From NCBI GenBank assembly GCA_963778675.1, contig CAVZVI010000013.1, forward strand, positions 248,001 through 312,000: a DNA stretch of 64,000 nt, read 5' to 3'. The notes beneath the pieces are model-generated. The model ran no database searches. It saw nothing but the letters and a program-made list of their open reading frames with translations, and was not told the origin of the DNA. The position numbers were made by a program, and so were the translations under genes. This document shows, one piece after another, positions 25,879 to 34,986 of the stretch (positions are counted from its first letter, which is position 1; every line of letters begins with the position of its first letter). The DNA is from CAWCDJ01 sp963778675. Its GTDB lineage: Bacteria; Acidobacteriota; Terriglobia; Bryobacterales; Bryobacteraceae.

Positions 25879-27576
25879 ATGAAACGAATCCTGGCTAATC
25901 TTTCGGTCCGGCAGCGCATCAGCATCGCCGTCACGGCAGTGCTGGTGCTGGCCGGATTGTGGGCCTTCGTGCGCTGGCAGCGCGAATCCGATTTCAAGCC
26001 GCTGTTCACCGGCGTCTCTCCGGAAGACGCGGCCGCCATCGTACAGAAGCTCAAGGAGTCGGGTGTGGAGTACCGCCTCCCCGAGAACGGCGGAACCGTG
26101 CTGGTCCCGTCGGGCCGCCTGGCGGAGCTGCGCATTGAGATGGCGGCTGCCGAGCTGCCGAAGACCGGGCGGATCGGCTTCGAGCTGTTCGACAAGGCCA
26201 ACCTCGGCGCCACCGAATTCAGCGAGCATATCAACTTCCGCAGAGCGCTCGAGGGCGAACTGGAGCGGTCGGTCATGTGCTTGGCGGAAGTGGAGACCGC
26301 CCGCGTTCACGTCACCTTCCCCAAGGATTCCGTCTTCCTCGAATCGCAGCAGCCGGCCAAGGCCAGCGTCCTGGTGAAGCTGCGTCCCGGCAAGCGGCTG
26401 GCGCCCGCCAACGTGCAGGCCATCGACCACCTGGTGGCGAGCGCCGTGGAAGGGCTTTCGCCCGACGCGGTCTCGGTCCTGGATATGAACGGCAACCTCC
26501 TCGGCCGTCCCAAGGCCCCCGGCGCGCTCGACGGTCCGGAGGCTTCCGAGGCATCGCTCGATTTCCGCCACAAGATCGAAGCCGATCTGGTGTCCAAAAT
26601 CGGCTCCACCCTCGAGCCCCTGCTGGGCGCCAACAAGTTCCGCGCCGGCGCCTCGGTGGAGTGCGATTTCTCCGGCGGGGAGCAGAGTGAGGAAATCTTC
26701 GATCCGGCGCGCTCGGTGATGCTCAGCTCGCAGCGGACCGAAGACTCTTCGGGATCCACGGGCGGCAGCGGGGTTCCCGGGACGGCTTCCACGCTGCCCC
26801 GCCCCACGTCCCGGCCCGGCTCCAGTTCGAGCCGCGTCTCACGCGTCACCGAGAACGTCACCTATCAGACCAGCCGTACCGTGAAGAAGACCCGCCTTCC
26901 GGCCGGTGGCGTGCGCAAGATGTCAGTCACGGTCCTGCTCGATCAGGACGTCACCTGGGAGCCCGCGAAGGGCGGTATGCAGCGCGTGCTGGTGCCTCCC
27001 TCTCCCGAAAAGATCAAGGTCATCCGCGACCTGGTCGCCGGTATTACCGGGTTCAATGCCGAGCGGGGCGATCAGTTGGTGATTGAAACGCTTCCCTTCG
27101 AGTCCACCCTCCAGCTCGAGCCACCGCCCTCTCCCGCTACCCCGGCCGCACCCCCGCCCGCCGCGCCCCTCGGCATCCCCCTGCGATGGGACCGCAAGAC
27201 GATCACAATTGCCGGCAGCGCCGCAGCAGGCCTGTTGCTGCTCCTGCTGGCCGGGCTCTGGCTCCGGTCTAAGCGCAGGCGGCCCGGAAAGTCGGCGGAA
27301 CTCACCGGCGCCCCCGCACTGGCCGAAGGACAGGAAGCCGGCGACACGCCGGCCCTCGATGGTGCATCTGCCGGTGAAGATATCGAAGCCAAGCTGGCGC
27401 AGCGCGACGCCATGCAGAAAAAGATCGAGACGCAGACGCTGAACTCGCTCCTCCTGGCGCCGGTGATCACGAAAACTGCCGAGGTCCTGGCCAAGCACCT
27501 GCGAGAGAAGATCGCCAAAGAACCCGAGATTTCGGCCCAGATCCTGCGCACCTGGATCCGCGAGGAAGAGAGCTGA
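25879..27576 (+). CDS. fliF: Flagellar MS-ring protein FliF
   Basis: 565 residues with a membrane helix near each end (ISIAVTAVLVLAGLWAFVRW at ~14-33 and ITIAGSAAAGLLLLLLAGLW at ~438-457). Between them lie the ring-building motifs: PLFTGVSPEDAAAIVQKLKE, TGRIGFELFDKANLGATEF and LEGELERSVMCLAEVETARV. The Pro/Ser-rich stretch near 290-325 is the usual variable region. The C-terminal cytoplasmic tail should bind FliG, which follows after three bases. Confidence 0.95.
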   Translation: MKRILANLSVRQRISIAVTAVLVLAGLWAFVRWQRESDFKPLFTGVSPEDAAAIVQKLKESGVEYRLPENGGTVLVPSGRLAELRIEMAAAELPKTGRIGFELFDKANLGATEFSEHINFRRALEGELERSVMCLAEVETARVHVTFPKDSVFLESQQPAKASVLVKLRPGKRLAPANVQAIDHLVASAVEGLSPDAVSVLDMNGNLLGRPKAPGALDGPEASEASLDFRHKIEADLVSKIGSTLEPLLGANKFRAGASVECDFSGGEQSEEIFDPARSVMLSSQRTEDSSGSTGGSGVPGTASTLPRPTSRPGSSSSRVSRVTENVTYQTSRTVKKTRLPAGGVRKMSVTVLLDQDVTWEPAKGGMQRVLVPPSPEKIKVIRDLVAGITGFNAERGDQLVIETLPFESTLQLEPPPSPATPAAPPPAAPLGIPLRWDRKTITIAGSAAAGLLLLLLAGLWLRSKRRRPGKSAELTGAPALAEGQEAGDTPALDGASAGEDIEAKLAQRDAMQKKIETQTLNSLLLAPVITKTAEVLAKHLREKIAKEPEISAQILRTWIREEES

Positions 27577-27579
27577 AGC

Positions 27580-28620
27580 ATGATCCTCAACGCCACCTCG
27601 TCCAAACAGGAAACCGAGTCCATCACCGGGCTGCGCAAGGCCGCCATGCTGCTGATCGTCCTCGGCGAACAGACCAGCGCCGACCTGCTGCAGCATCTCT
27701 CCGAGGAAGACGTCCAGAAGGTGAGCCGCGAGGTCGCCCGCATCACGGCCATTTCGTCCGAGCAGGCCGAGAGCCTCCTCAACGAATTCCACCACCTTTC
27801 GGCGGCCGGCGATTATGTTGCGCGCGGCGGCATCGAATATGCCCGCAAACTCCTGACGAGGGCGTTCAACCCGGACATGGCCAAACGCCTGCTCGACCGG
27901 CTGGCCAAAGCCCTGGGCGCCGAAGCCGCCTCGTTCGACGCGATCCAGAAAGCGGATCCGCAGCAGCTCGCCAAGTTCATTCATAATGAGCATCCACAGA
28001 CCATCGCGCTGGTGCTTTCGCACCTGAACTCCTCGCAGGCGGCCGCGCTGCTCACCTCGCTGCCTGCCAGCCTGCGCTCCGATGTCTCGCAGCGTATGGC
28101 CAGCCTCGACCAGATCTCGCCCGATATCATCCTAAAGATTGCCAGCGTCATCGGCCAGAAGCTGAAAGCTCTCGGGGAATTCAGCCGCGAATCCTATGGC
28201 GGCGTGCGCGCCGTGGCGGAGATGTTGAACCGTCTCGATTCGACGTCCAGCCGCGAGATCCTGGACAACATCGAGCACCAGGACACCAATCTGGCGCAAA
28301 CCATCCGCCACCTGATGTTCGTGTTCGAAGACCTGCTCCTGATCGACCCCCTGGGTCTCAAAGAGGTTCTGGCGAAGGTCGACCGCAAGCTGTTGACGGT
28401 GGCGCTCAAGGGCACCAGCGAACAGCTCCGCAACCAGATTCTGGGCTGCATGTCGCAGCGCGGCGCCGACATGCTCAAGGAAGACATGGAGGCCCTCGGC
28501 CCGATCAAGATCAAGGAGGTGGACGCGGCGCAGCAGCAGATCATCGCCGTCGTCCGCCAGCTCGAATCCGAGGGCGTAGTCAGCCTGAAAGGGACGGTCG
28601 GAGAGCAGTATGTCGTGTAG
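27580..28620 (+). CDS. fliG: Flagellar motor switch protein FliG
   Basis: 346 residues, normal family length. GLRKAAMLLIVLGEQTSADL starts the N-terminal domain, NEHPQTIALVLSHL is the conserved EHPQT motif of the middle domain, and the C-terminal torque domain includes MFVFEDLLLIDPLGLKEVLA. FliG sits on the MS ring and interacts with the stator. Its 3' end overlaps fliH by 11 nt. Confidence 0.95.
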   Translation: MILNATSSKQETESITGLRKAAMLLIVLGEQTSADLLQHLSEEDVQKVSREVARITAISSEQAESLLNEFHHLSAAGDYVARGGIEYARKLLTRAFNPDMAKRLLDRLAKALGAEAASFDAIQKADPQQLAKFIHNEHPQTIALVLSHLNSSQAAALLTSLPASLRSDVSQRMASLDQISPDIILKIASVIGQKLKALGEFSRESYGGVRAVAEMLNRLDSTSSREILDNIEHQDTNLAQTIRHLMFVFEDLLLIDPLGLKEVLAKVDRKLLTVALKGTSEQLRNQILGCMSQRGADMLKEDMEALGPIKIKEVDAAQQQIIAVVRQLESEGVVSLKGTVGEQYVV

Positions 28621-29257
28621 GGTCTTCGAGCCCGATTCGCCGCATGGAGTGGCGCCGGTATCCTGGAAGCAGCTCCATCCCGGCGGGACGAAGGCGCCCG
28701 CCGAACCGGCCCCGGCGGATTCCGCGGCCCGCGAGGAAAAGATCCGGCGTGAGTTCGAGCAGAAGGTGCGTGAAGCTCAGGCCGCAGGATTCCGGGAGGG
28801 TGAGGCCGCCGGCCGCAGCCGCGCGGCGGCGGAATTCCAGCCGGTTGTGGAGAAGTTCGCCCAAACCATCGGCGAACTCAGCCAGATGCGCGCCCGCCTC
28901 CGGCGCGAGGCCGAAGCGGACACCCTGAAGCTGGCACTGGCCATAGCGCGCCGCGTGCTGCGCCGGGAGCTGGCGGTGGATCCCGAGGCCCTGGAGTCGC
29001 TGCTCCTCGGGGCTCTCGAAAAGCTGCGCGGCCAGGAGATCTCGCGCGTGAGGGTGCATCCCTCGCACGCCGCGCTGGTCGCCGGTTGCCTGCGGCAGGG
29101 GCTCCCCGGTTCGACGATCGAAGTCATTCCGGACGGCGGGAAGCCTCCCGGAACCGCCATCTTCGAAACCGAGCGGGGAAACCTCGACGCCTCCATCGAA
29201 TCGCAGCTCCAGGAGATTGAACGCGGCCTCGCCGACCGCCTGCGCAACCAGCCATGA
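28610..29257 (+). CDS. fliH: Flagellar export-apparatus stator protein FliH
   Basis: 215 residues. An Ala/Pro/Glu-rich N-terminus is followed by a charged helix with small-residue spacing (EKIRREFEQKVREAQAAGFR then EGEAAGRSRAAAEF), typical of FliH. The C-terminal part (LALAIARRVLRRELAVDPEA, RVRVHPSHAALV) resembles the FliH/HrpE domain that binds the FliI ATPase. It overlaps fliG and its stop overlaps fliI (ATGA). Confidence 0.85.
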   Translation: MSCRVFEPDSPHGVAPVSWKQLHPGGTKAPAEPAPADSAAREEKIRREFEQKVREAQAAGFREGEAAGRSRAAAEFQPVVEKFAQTIGELSQMRARLRREAEADTLKLALAIARRVLRRELAVDPEALESLLLGALEKLRGQEISRVRVHPSHAALVAGCLRQGLPGSTIEVIPDGGKPPGTAIFETERGNLDASIESQLQEIERGLADRLRNQP

Positions 29258-30615
29258 CCGAACCCCTTTTCCTGGCCCCCTACTTCGCCGAACTGGAACG
29301 GGTCTCGCCGCTGCGCTGGACCGGAGAGGTGACCGAAGTCGCCGGCCTGCTGATCGAGTCGCGGGGTCCCGACGTGGCGATCGGCGATTTCTGCGAGGTC
29401 ACGACCGTCGCCGGCCGCCGCATCCGCACCCAGGTGATCGGGTTCCGCAATGGCCGGGTGCTCGCCATGCCGCTCGAGGAAGTGGATGGCCTGCAGCTCG
29501 GCAACCCGGTTGCGGCGCGCAGCGAAGACGCCCTGGTAGAGGTCGGCCCGGAATTGCTCGGCCGCGTCATCGATGGGTTCGGCAAACCCATGGATGGCGG
29601 CCCGTCCATCCCGGCGCGGGATGCCTACCGCCTCTACGGCACGCCCTCCAGCCCCATGGAGCGGGAGCACATCACCAAACCCCTGGTCACCGGCATTCGC
29701 GCGATCGACGGTCTCCTTCCCTGCGGGCAGGGACAGCGCATCGGCATCTTCGGCGGCAGCGGCGTCGGCAAGAGCACCCTGCTCGGCGCCATGTCCCGGC
29801 ACAACTCCGCGGACGTCACGGTCATCGGAATGATCGGCGAGCGCAACCGCGAGGTGCGGGGCTTCCTCGAAAACGAGCTCGGTCCGGAAGGCCGCAAACG
29901 CTCGGTGGTGGTCTGCGCTACCTCCGAGCGGCCCGCCCCGCTGCGCGTGCGCGCCTGCTTCGTGGCTCTGGCGGTCGCCGAGTATTTCCGCGATCAGGGC
30001 GCCAACGTCCTGCTGGTGATGGATTCGGTCACGCGTCTCGCCATGGCACAGCGCGAGATCGGCCTGTCCGCCGGTGAACCGCCCAGCCAGAAAGGCTACA
30101 CGCCCTCGGTCTTCAACCTGCTTCCGAAGATCCTCGAGCGCGCCGGCAATTTCCGCCGCGGCTCCATCACCGGCTTCTTCACGGTCCTGGTGGAAGGCGA
30201 CGATTTCAACGAGCCGGTCTGCGACGCGGTCCGCGGCATCCTGGACGGCCACTTCATTCTGTCGCGGCAGCTCGCCGGGCAGGGCCACTATCCGGCCATC
30301 GATATCCTTCACTCGGTCAGCCGTCTCGCCTCCGCGATCTCCGCTCCCCCGCAGAAAGACGCCGCCCGCAAGATCCGCGAGGCGCTGGCCGCATACAAGG
30401 ATTCGGAAGACCTGGTACAGTTAGGCGCCTATGTCGCCGGATCCAACCCGCTGCTCGATGCGAGCATCCGGCTGCGTCCCGAGATTCTCGACTTCCTCCG
30501 ACAGGACCACATGACGACCTGCCCGCTGGCGGAGACCCTGGCGCGCATGCAGGAGCTGTCGGCGCGGCTCGCTCCGGGTGCACCGCGGCTGGCGGCCCCG
30601 GCCGGCAAACCATGA
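29254..30615 (+). CDS. fliI: Flagellum-specific ATP synthase FliI
   Basis: 453 residues. Walker A GGSGVGKSTLLGAMSR is near residue 167, Walker B ANVLLVMDSVTRLAMAQREI near 253, with GERNREVRGFLENELG between them, as in F1/T3SS ATPases. FliI energises or primes export of rod, hook and filament proteins. Overlaps fliH upstream and fliJ downstream by four bases each. Confidence 0.95.
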   Translation: MTEPLFLAPYFAELERVSPLRWTGEVTEVAGLLIESRGPDVAIGDFCEVTTVAGRRIRTQVIGFRNGRVLAMPLEEVDGLQLGNPVAARSEDALVEVGPELLGRVIDGFGKPMDGGPSIPARDAYRLYGTPSSPMEREHITKPLVTGIRAIDGLLPCGQGQRIGIFGGSGVGKSTLLGAMSRHNSADVTVIGMIGERNREVRGFLENELGPEGRKRSVVVCATSERPAPLRVRACFVALAVAEYFRDQGANVLLVMDSVTRLAMAQREIGLSAGEPPSQKGYTPSVFNLLPKILERAGNFRRGSITGFFTVLVEGDDFNEPVCDAVRGILDGHFILSRQLAGQGHYPAIDILHSVSRLASAISAPPQKDAARKIREALAAYKDSEDLVQLGAYVAGSNPLLDASIRLRPEILDFLRQDHMTTCPLAETLARMQELSARLAPGAPRLAAPAGKP

Positions 30616-31049
30616 CCCAGTTCCGCTTCCGCCTGGAGAAGGTCCTCGAATGGCGGCGCCTCCAGTTGGAGCGGGAGGAAGCCCGCTTCCGGAGCCAGGC
30701 GGACGCCCTTGCCGCCATCGAACGCAGCCGCGCGGAACTGGAGGCCGCCGGCATCCGCGCCGAAGCGCAGGTCCGCGAGTGGAACCCGCTGGCCGGCAAC
30801 GACCTGGCCGCTCTTTCCGCCTACCGCGCGCACGTGCGGAAGAGCGAAATCCGGCTGGCGGAGGAACGCGAGGCCTGCCGGCTGGAGTTGGCGGCCCGCA
30901 AGCGCACGCTGCTCGAAGCCCAGCAGCGGTGCCGCCTGCTCGAGCGGCTGAAAGAGCGCCGGTTCGCGGAATGGCGGGAGGGCCTCGACCGCGAACTTCA
31001 GGAACTGGCCTCCGAATCGTTCCTGGCGCGCTGGGACCGCGGGCGCTAG
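30612..31049 (+). CDS. fliJ: Flagellar export protein FliJ
   Basis: 145 residues, almost entirely charged coiled coil, beginning TQFRFRLEKVLEWRRLQLER, which matches the F-x-L-x-x-L-x-x-R start of FliJ. FliJ is the stalk of the export ATPase and an escort for chaperones. Position right after fliI, with an ATGA overlap, supports the call although the sequence itself is weakly conserved. Last gene of the operon. Confidence 0.82.
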   Translation: MTQFRFRLEKVLEWRRLQLEREEARFRSQADALAAIERSRAELEAAGIRAEAQVREWNPLAGNDLAALSAYRAHVRKSEIRLAEEREACRLELAARKRTLLEAQQRCRLLERLKERRFAEWREGLDRELQELASESFLARWDRGR

Positions 31050-31059
31050 CAGTGCCCGC
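31039..31059. terminator. Small hairpin between fliJ and rmuC
   Basis: GCGGGC and GCCCGC form a 6-bp stem with a 9-nt loop spanning the fliJ stop and the ten-base convergent gap to rmuC. No T-run follows. A shared end signal is plausible but weakly supported. Confidence 0.3.
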
Positions 31060-32205
31060 CTAGTCCTCCTGCAGTGCGCGCACGCTCTTCTCCACCGGCT
31101 CGAGCGGCGCGATCTCCACTCCGAGCGGCGCGGTCTTCAGCTCGGCGAACTTCCGCGCGCTCACCATCACCCGGCTTTCGAACGATCCCACCGCCCCGTT
31201 GTAAGCCTCTACCGCCCGCTCCAGGCTCCTCCCCACCTTGTTCCAGTGGTCGCCCATGTCGGAGAGGCGCTTGAACAGCTCCTTGCCGAGTAGGCTGATT
31301 TCGGCCGCGTTCTGTGCGAGCCTTTCCTGGCGCCAGCCATAGGCCACCGCCCGTAGCAGCGCGATCAGCGTAGTCGGCGTCGCCAGGATGATGTTCTGTT
31401 CCACGCCGAATTCGATCAGCGCCGGATCGCTTTCGAGCGCGGCACTGAAGAAGCACTCGCCGGGCAGGAACAGTACCGCGAACTCCGGCGCCTGGTCGAA
31501 CTGCTCCCAATAGGACTTACGCCCGAGGGCCGCCATGTGATTGCGCACCTGGCGGGCGTGATCCGCCAGACGCGCGCGGCGGGTCTGCTCGTCTGGGGCC
31601 TCCATGGCGCGAAGGTACCCGTCGAGCGGCGTCTTGGCATCCACCACGACGGTCTTGCCCGCGGGCAGGTAAACCAGCAGATCCGGCCGCAGCCGGCCCT
31701 CTTCTCCTTCCAGGGTGGCCTGCGCCGCGAAGTCGCAGTGATCGAGCATGCCGGCCATCTCCACCACGCGGCGCAGTTGGATCTCGCCCCACCGGCCGCG
31801 CACGTGCGGCGTGCGCAGTGCGGTGACCAGCCGTCCGGTCTCCGCGCGCAGCTCGGTCTGGGTCTCGAGCAGGCTCCGCACCTGTTCCTGGAGCGATGCG
31901 TACGCACCCGCCCGTGCCTTCTCCAGCTCCTGGATTTTGGCGTCGACCCGGTCGAGCGACTGGCGCAGGGGCGACACCATCTCCTGGATCGCCTGCTGCC
32001 GCAGCTCGAGATCCCCGCGGGCCGCCTGACGGCTCTCCCCCAGCGAAGCCCGGGCAAGGTCGAGGAACGCCTGGTTGTTGCGCGCCAGCGCGTCGGCCGA
32101 GAGCGCGCGGAATGCCGTTTCGGACTCGTGCCGCTTCGCGCGCAGCACCAGCCATGCCAGGGCAAATCCGGCAAGAAAACACAACACCGGAAAAATGTTT
32201 TGCAT
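31060..32205 (-). CDS. rmuC: DNA recombination protein RmuC
   Basis: 381 residues. One N-terminal membrane anchor (FPVLCFLAGFALAWLVL), a coiled coil to about residue 120, then the RmuC nuclease-like core: VRGRWGEIQLRRVVEMAGML, RPDLLVYLPAGKTVVVDAKT and PLDGYLRAME. RmuC limits inversion between short inverted repeats. The core DAK motif fits a PD-(D/E)XK-type fold. Converges on fliJ. Confidence 0.92.
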   Translation of the reverse strand: MQNIFPVLCFLAGFALAWLVLRAKRHESETAFRALSADALARNNQAFLDLARASLGESRQAARGDLELRQQAIQEMVSPLRQSLDRVDAKIQELEKARAGAYASLQEQVRSLLETQTELRAETGRLVTALRTPHVRGRWGEIQLRRVVEMAGMLDHCDFAAQATLEGEEGRLRPDLLVYLPAGKTVVVDAKTPLDGYLRAMEAPDEQTRRARLADHARQVRNHMAALGRKSYWEQFDQAPEFAVLFLPGECFFSAALESDPALIEFGVEQNIILATPTTLIALLRAVAYGWRQERLAQNAAEISLLGKELFKRLSDMGDHWNKVGRSLERAVEAYNGAVGSFESRVMVSARKFAELKTAPLGVEIAPLEPVEKSVRALQED

Positions 32206-32242
32206 TACATTGATTATCGCGCCGCGCGGACCGGGCTGCGAG

Positions 32243-32629
32243 CTAGAGCAGGATGGTATCGATGCGCGTGTCTTCCGCTCCGGCCGCCACCGCGGCCGCG
32301 CGCGGCTCGGCCGTGGTGCCGAGGAAGCGCAGCAGCTCTTCTTCCGAACCGTCGAAAAAGCCGTCCAGCAGCTCGCGCACCGCCACCCGGCGCATTTGTT
32401 CGCGCGATTCCTGCGGGGTATATAGGAAGGCCCGCCCCACCTTGCGACGCGACAGCTTGCCCTTGCGCACCAGCCGGTCGAGCACCGTCATGATGGTCGT
32501 ATAAGCCAGCGGTCGCGATTCCGAGACCACCTTCTGCACCTGCTTCACGTTGGCTTCCTGGAGCGACCAAAGAACACGGAGGCAGAGCAGTTCAAGCGGT
32601 GGAGGAATCTCACGGGCGGCTTTTGGCAT
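32243..32629 (-). CDS. BlaI/MecI-type winged-helix repressor
   Basis: 128 residues. LELLCLRVLWSLQEANVKQV, RPLAYTTIMTVLDRLVRKGK and RRKVGRAFLYTPQESREQMR reproduce the BlaI/CopY/MecI DNA-binding domain; LLDGFFDGSEEELLRFL is the C-terminal dimerisation segment. Members repress beta-lactamase, peptidase or copper genes. No BlaR1 sensor lies alongside; instead it is the last gene of an overlapping run, with its ATG overlapping the upstream stop by one base. Regulated target unknown. Confidence 0.87.
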   Translation of the reverse strand: MPKAAREIPPPLELLCLRVLWSLQEANVKQVQKVVSESRPLAYTTIMTVLDRLVRKGKLSRRKVGRAFLYTPQESREQMRRVAVRELLDGFFDGSEEELLRFLGTTAEPRAAAVAAGAEDTRIDTILL

Positions 32630-33786
32630 CAGCTTTCCTGTTCAGGCAACGCAGGCCGGAGTGCCTGCTTGAGTTTGTCGGCGAAAACGGATTCCGCTCC
32701 TGCGGCGAACAACGGATGCGCGGCCCGCTCGGGAGGAGCCACCGGCGCTGCCGGGCCTGCCGGTTCCTGCGGTTCAGCCGGCGCCTCGGGCGGCGCCGCG
32801 GCACGGACCCGTTCCGGCTCTCCGCCTCCGCCCAGGTAGCGGTCTTTCTTGAGAGCCGGGCGGGCCAGCGCCGTGTGGAATGTCGTGAAACAGCCCTCTA
32901 CCTGCCGGTCGTTTTCGATCAGAGCGCGCATGCACTCCATCTTCGAATCCATATCGTCGAGATAGTGCAGCAGCAGCGCTTCGGGGAACAGCGGCACCTT
33001 GGGTGAGCCGAACTCCAGTTCCCCGTGATGGCTCAGGATCATGTGCTCCACCAGGGTGCGCAGTGCCGGCGGAAAATCGGGAATGCCCCGCAGTTTATCC
33101 CCCACCATCCGGATCCCGATATGAATGTGCCCGAGCAACTGCCCGTCGTTCGAGTAGGAAAATCCGCGCTCGTAATTCAACTCGTAGATCTTCCCGATGT
33201 CGTGCAGCACCACGCCGGTCAGCAGCAGGTCACAGTCTACCTGCGGATAGTGTCCCGCGGTGAGGCGCGCGAGGGTGCACAGCGACAGCACGTGCTCGAT
33301 CAGCCCGCCCAGGTAGGCATGGTGAATCTGCTTGGCGGCGGGCGCCAGCCGGTAGCGGCGCGAAACATCTTCGTCGTCGAGCATCGCCTCGAGAAGCGCC
33401 TTCAGATGCGGATTACTCACTCCCGCCACGATGTCCCGCAGTTCGCGCCACATTTCATCGGGATCGCGTTTCGAGGTCGGAAAGTAATCGCCGTACTCGA
33501 TTTCGCTGTCGTCCATGCGGCGCATCTTGTGAATGGTCAACTGCGGGCGGTTGTGAAACACCTGCACCATGCCCTTCACCTTCACGAAGTCATCGCGCTC
33601 GAAGCTGTCCAGCACGTCGGAGACGTTGTCCCACATCTTGGCGTCCAACTCGCCCGTGCGGTCTCCGAGCAGCAGCGAAAGGTAGAGCTCCCCGGTCTTT
33701 TTCTGGCGGATCTCCTTGGAGTGCACGAGAAAACTGGTCGTGATCACCCGGTTCGGCTCGAGCTCTTTCACATAAGGAGATTTCAT
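32629..33786 (-). CDS. YhaM-like 3'-5' exoribonuclease (OB fold plus HD domain)
   Basis: 385 residues. The N-terminal OB fold (FLVHSKEIRQKKTGELYLSL, DRTGELDAKMWDNVSDVLD) precedes an HD phosphohydrolase domain: HHAYLGGLIEHVLSLCTLA, VVLHDIGKIYEL and ILSHHGELEFGSPKVPLFPE. This order and the SHHGxLEFGSP motif are those of YhaM, which degrades RNA and single-stranded DNA. The final ~70 residues are a Pro/Ala-rich tail with no recognised domain. It overlaps both neighbours. Confidence 0.85.
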   Translation of the reverse strand: MKSPYVKELEPNRVITTSFLVHSKEIRQKKTGELYLSLLLGDRTGELDAKMWDNVSDVLDSFERDDFVKVKGMVQVFHNRPQLTIHKMRRMDDSEIEYGDYFPTSKRDPDEMWRELRDIVAGVSNPHLKALLEAMLDDEDVSRRYRLAPAAKQIHHAYLGGLIEHVLSLCTLARLTAGHYPQVDCDLLLTGVVLHDIGKIYELNYERGFSYSNDGQLLGHIHIGIRMVGDKLRGIPDFPPALRTLVEHMILSHHGELEFGSPKVPLFPEALLLHYLDDMDSKMECMRALIENDRQVEGCFTTFHTALARPALKKDRYLGGGGEPERVRAAAPPEAPAEPQEPAGPAAPVAPPERAAHPLFAAGAESVFADKLKQALRPALPEQES

Positions 33787-34976
33787 TGTTTGACGGGCGC
33801 TTCCGGTTTGGCCGGGGCTGCCTCGGGCGTATCGGCGGGTGCCGGCGGCAGCTTGCTCGAAGTAAAGGGAATCGGAATGAAGAGGAACCTCTTGTGCCGT
33901 CCGCCTCTGGAAGCGACTTCTTCCTTGGTGGTAGTCTGCGGCTTCAATTGGGCCACATCCTGCCAGCGCGTGTCCTTGCCGGGCGCGGCGCCGCTGTCCA
34001 CATAACCGTCCTTGATCTCGAGGAACGCCTGCATCCTCAGACGCGTGAGGTATTCGCGAATCTTCGGTTCCATCAGGGGCCGGGCCAGCTTGTCCTGAAT
34101 CTCGCCTTTCACTTCCTCGAACGTGGCCTGGCCAGCCGCATATCGCTCGTCGATGCGCAGAATCACGAAACCCTGCGGGATCTTGATGGGGTCCGTGACG
34201 TATCCCTTGGGCTGCTTGAAAACGATTGCCGAGATCTGCGGCTGCAGTTGGTCGGGCTGCATGGGCGGCAGCGAGCCGCCGTTGCGCGCCGTCTCCGGAT
34301 CGTCGGAATTGTCACGCACCAGGTCCGAGAACTTCTCGACTCCCTTGCGCGCCCGCGCCACCAGGTCCTTGGCTTTCTTCTCCGCGGCAGCGGCCTGTTC
34401 CGGCGTCTTTCCCTCGGTCGAGAGCACGAGCTGGCTGAGGAACACCTGTTCCTTCCGCACAAACTCGCTCTTGTGCTCGTCGTAGTACTTCCGCAGGTCC
34501 GTTTCCGGAATGTTGACGCGCGAGCCAACCTCCTGCCCGATCACCCGCTGCGCCAGGTATTGCCGCTTCATGCGGTCGCGAAAGTCCTCGTACGACATCC
34601 CGTACTGCTGCTGGATCAACTGGTGAAACTTGTCGGGGTCGGTGATCTTGGTACGCACCTGCATGTCCGCGAGCTCGCGCGTCACGTCGGGATCGACGTT
34701 GATGCTGAGGTCCTTGGCCCGCTGCACCAGAAGCAACTGGTCGATCTCGTCGCGCAGCGCGTTCGCCGCGTTCTGCTTCACGGCGTCCGTCAGCTTGGCG
34801 CCGGTCAACCCCTCGGAATGTAATTGCTGCTCGAGTTCCCTGCGCTGTTGATCGAGTTCACTGCGGGTGATGATGTCGCCGTTTACCTTGGCGGCAATCT
34901 CCTCCACAATGTGAACGTCGGCGGCGCCGGCGATCGGAAGCGTCGCGGCGATGAGTAATACAAACCTGCGAAACAT
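33783..34976 (-). CDS. SurA/PpiC-type periplasmic peptidyl-prolyl isomerase
   Basis: 397 residues. Signal peptide FRRFVLLIAATLPIAGAAD, then a SurA N-terminal helical domain (IAAKVNGDIITRSELDQQRR). A parvulin domain follows: FVRKEQVFLSQLVLSTEG, DLVARARKGVEKFSDLVRDN, NGGSLPPMQP and PIKIPQGFVILRIDERY. SurA relatives chaperone outer-membrane proteins. Only one parvulin domain is present, against two in E. coli SurA. A Pro/Ala/Lys-rich tail ends the protein. Overlaps the YhaM-like gene by four bases and follows mfd by ten. Confidence 0.85.
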   Translation of the reverse strand: MFRRFVLLIAATLPIAGAADVHIVEEIAAKVNGDIITRSELDQQRRELEQQLHSEGLTGAKLTDAVKQNAANALRDEIDQLLLVQRAKDLSINVDPDVTRELADMQVRTKITDPDKFHQLIQQQYGMSYEDFRDRMKRQYLAQRVIGQEVGSRVNIPETDLRKYYDEHKSEFVRKEQVFLSQLVLSTEGKTPEQAAAAEKKAKDLVARARKGVEKFSDLVRDNSDDPETARNGGSLPPMQPDQLQPQISAIVFKQPKGYVTDPIKIPQGFVILRIDERYAAGQATFEEVKGEIQDKLARPLMEPKIREYLTRLRMQAFLEIKDGYVDSGAAPGKDTRWQDVAQLKPQTTTKEEVASRGGRHKRFLFIPIPFTSSKLPPAPADTPEAAPAKPEAPVKQ

Positions 34977-34986
34977 GATTCGTCCC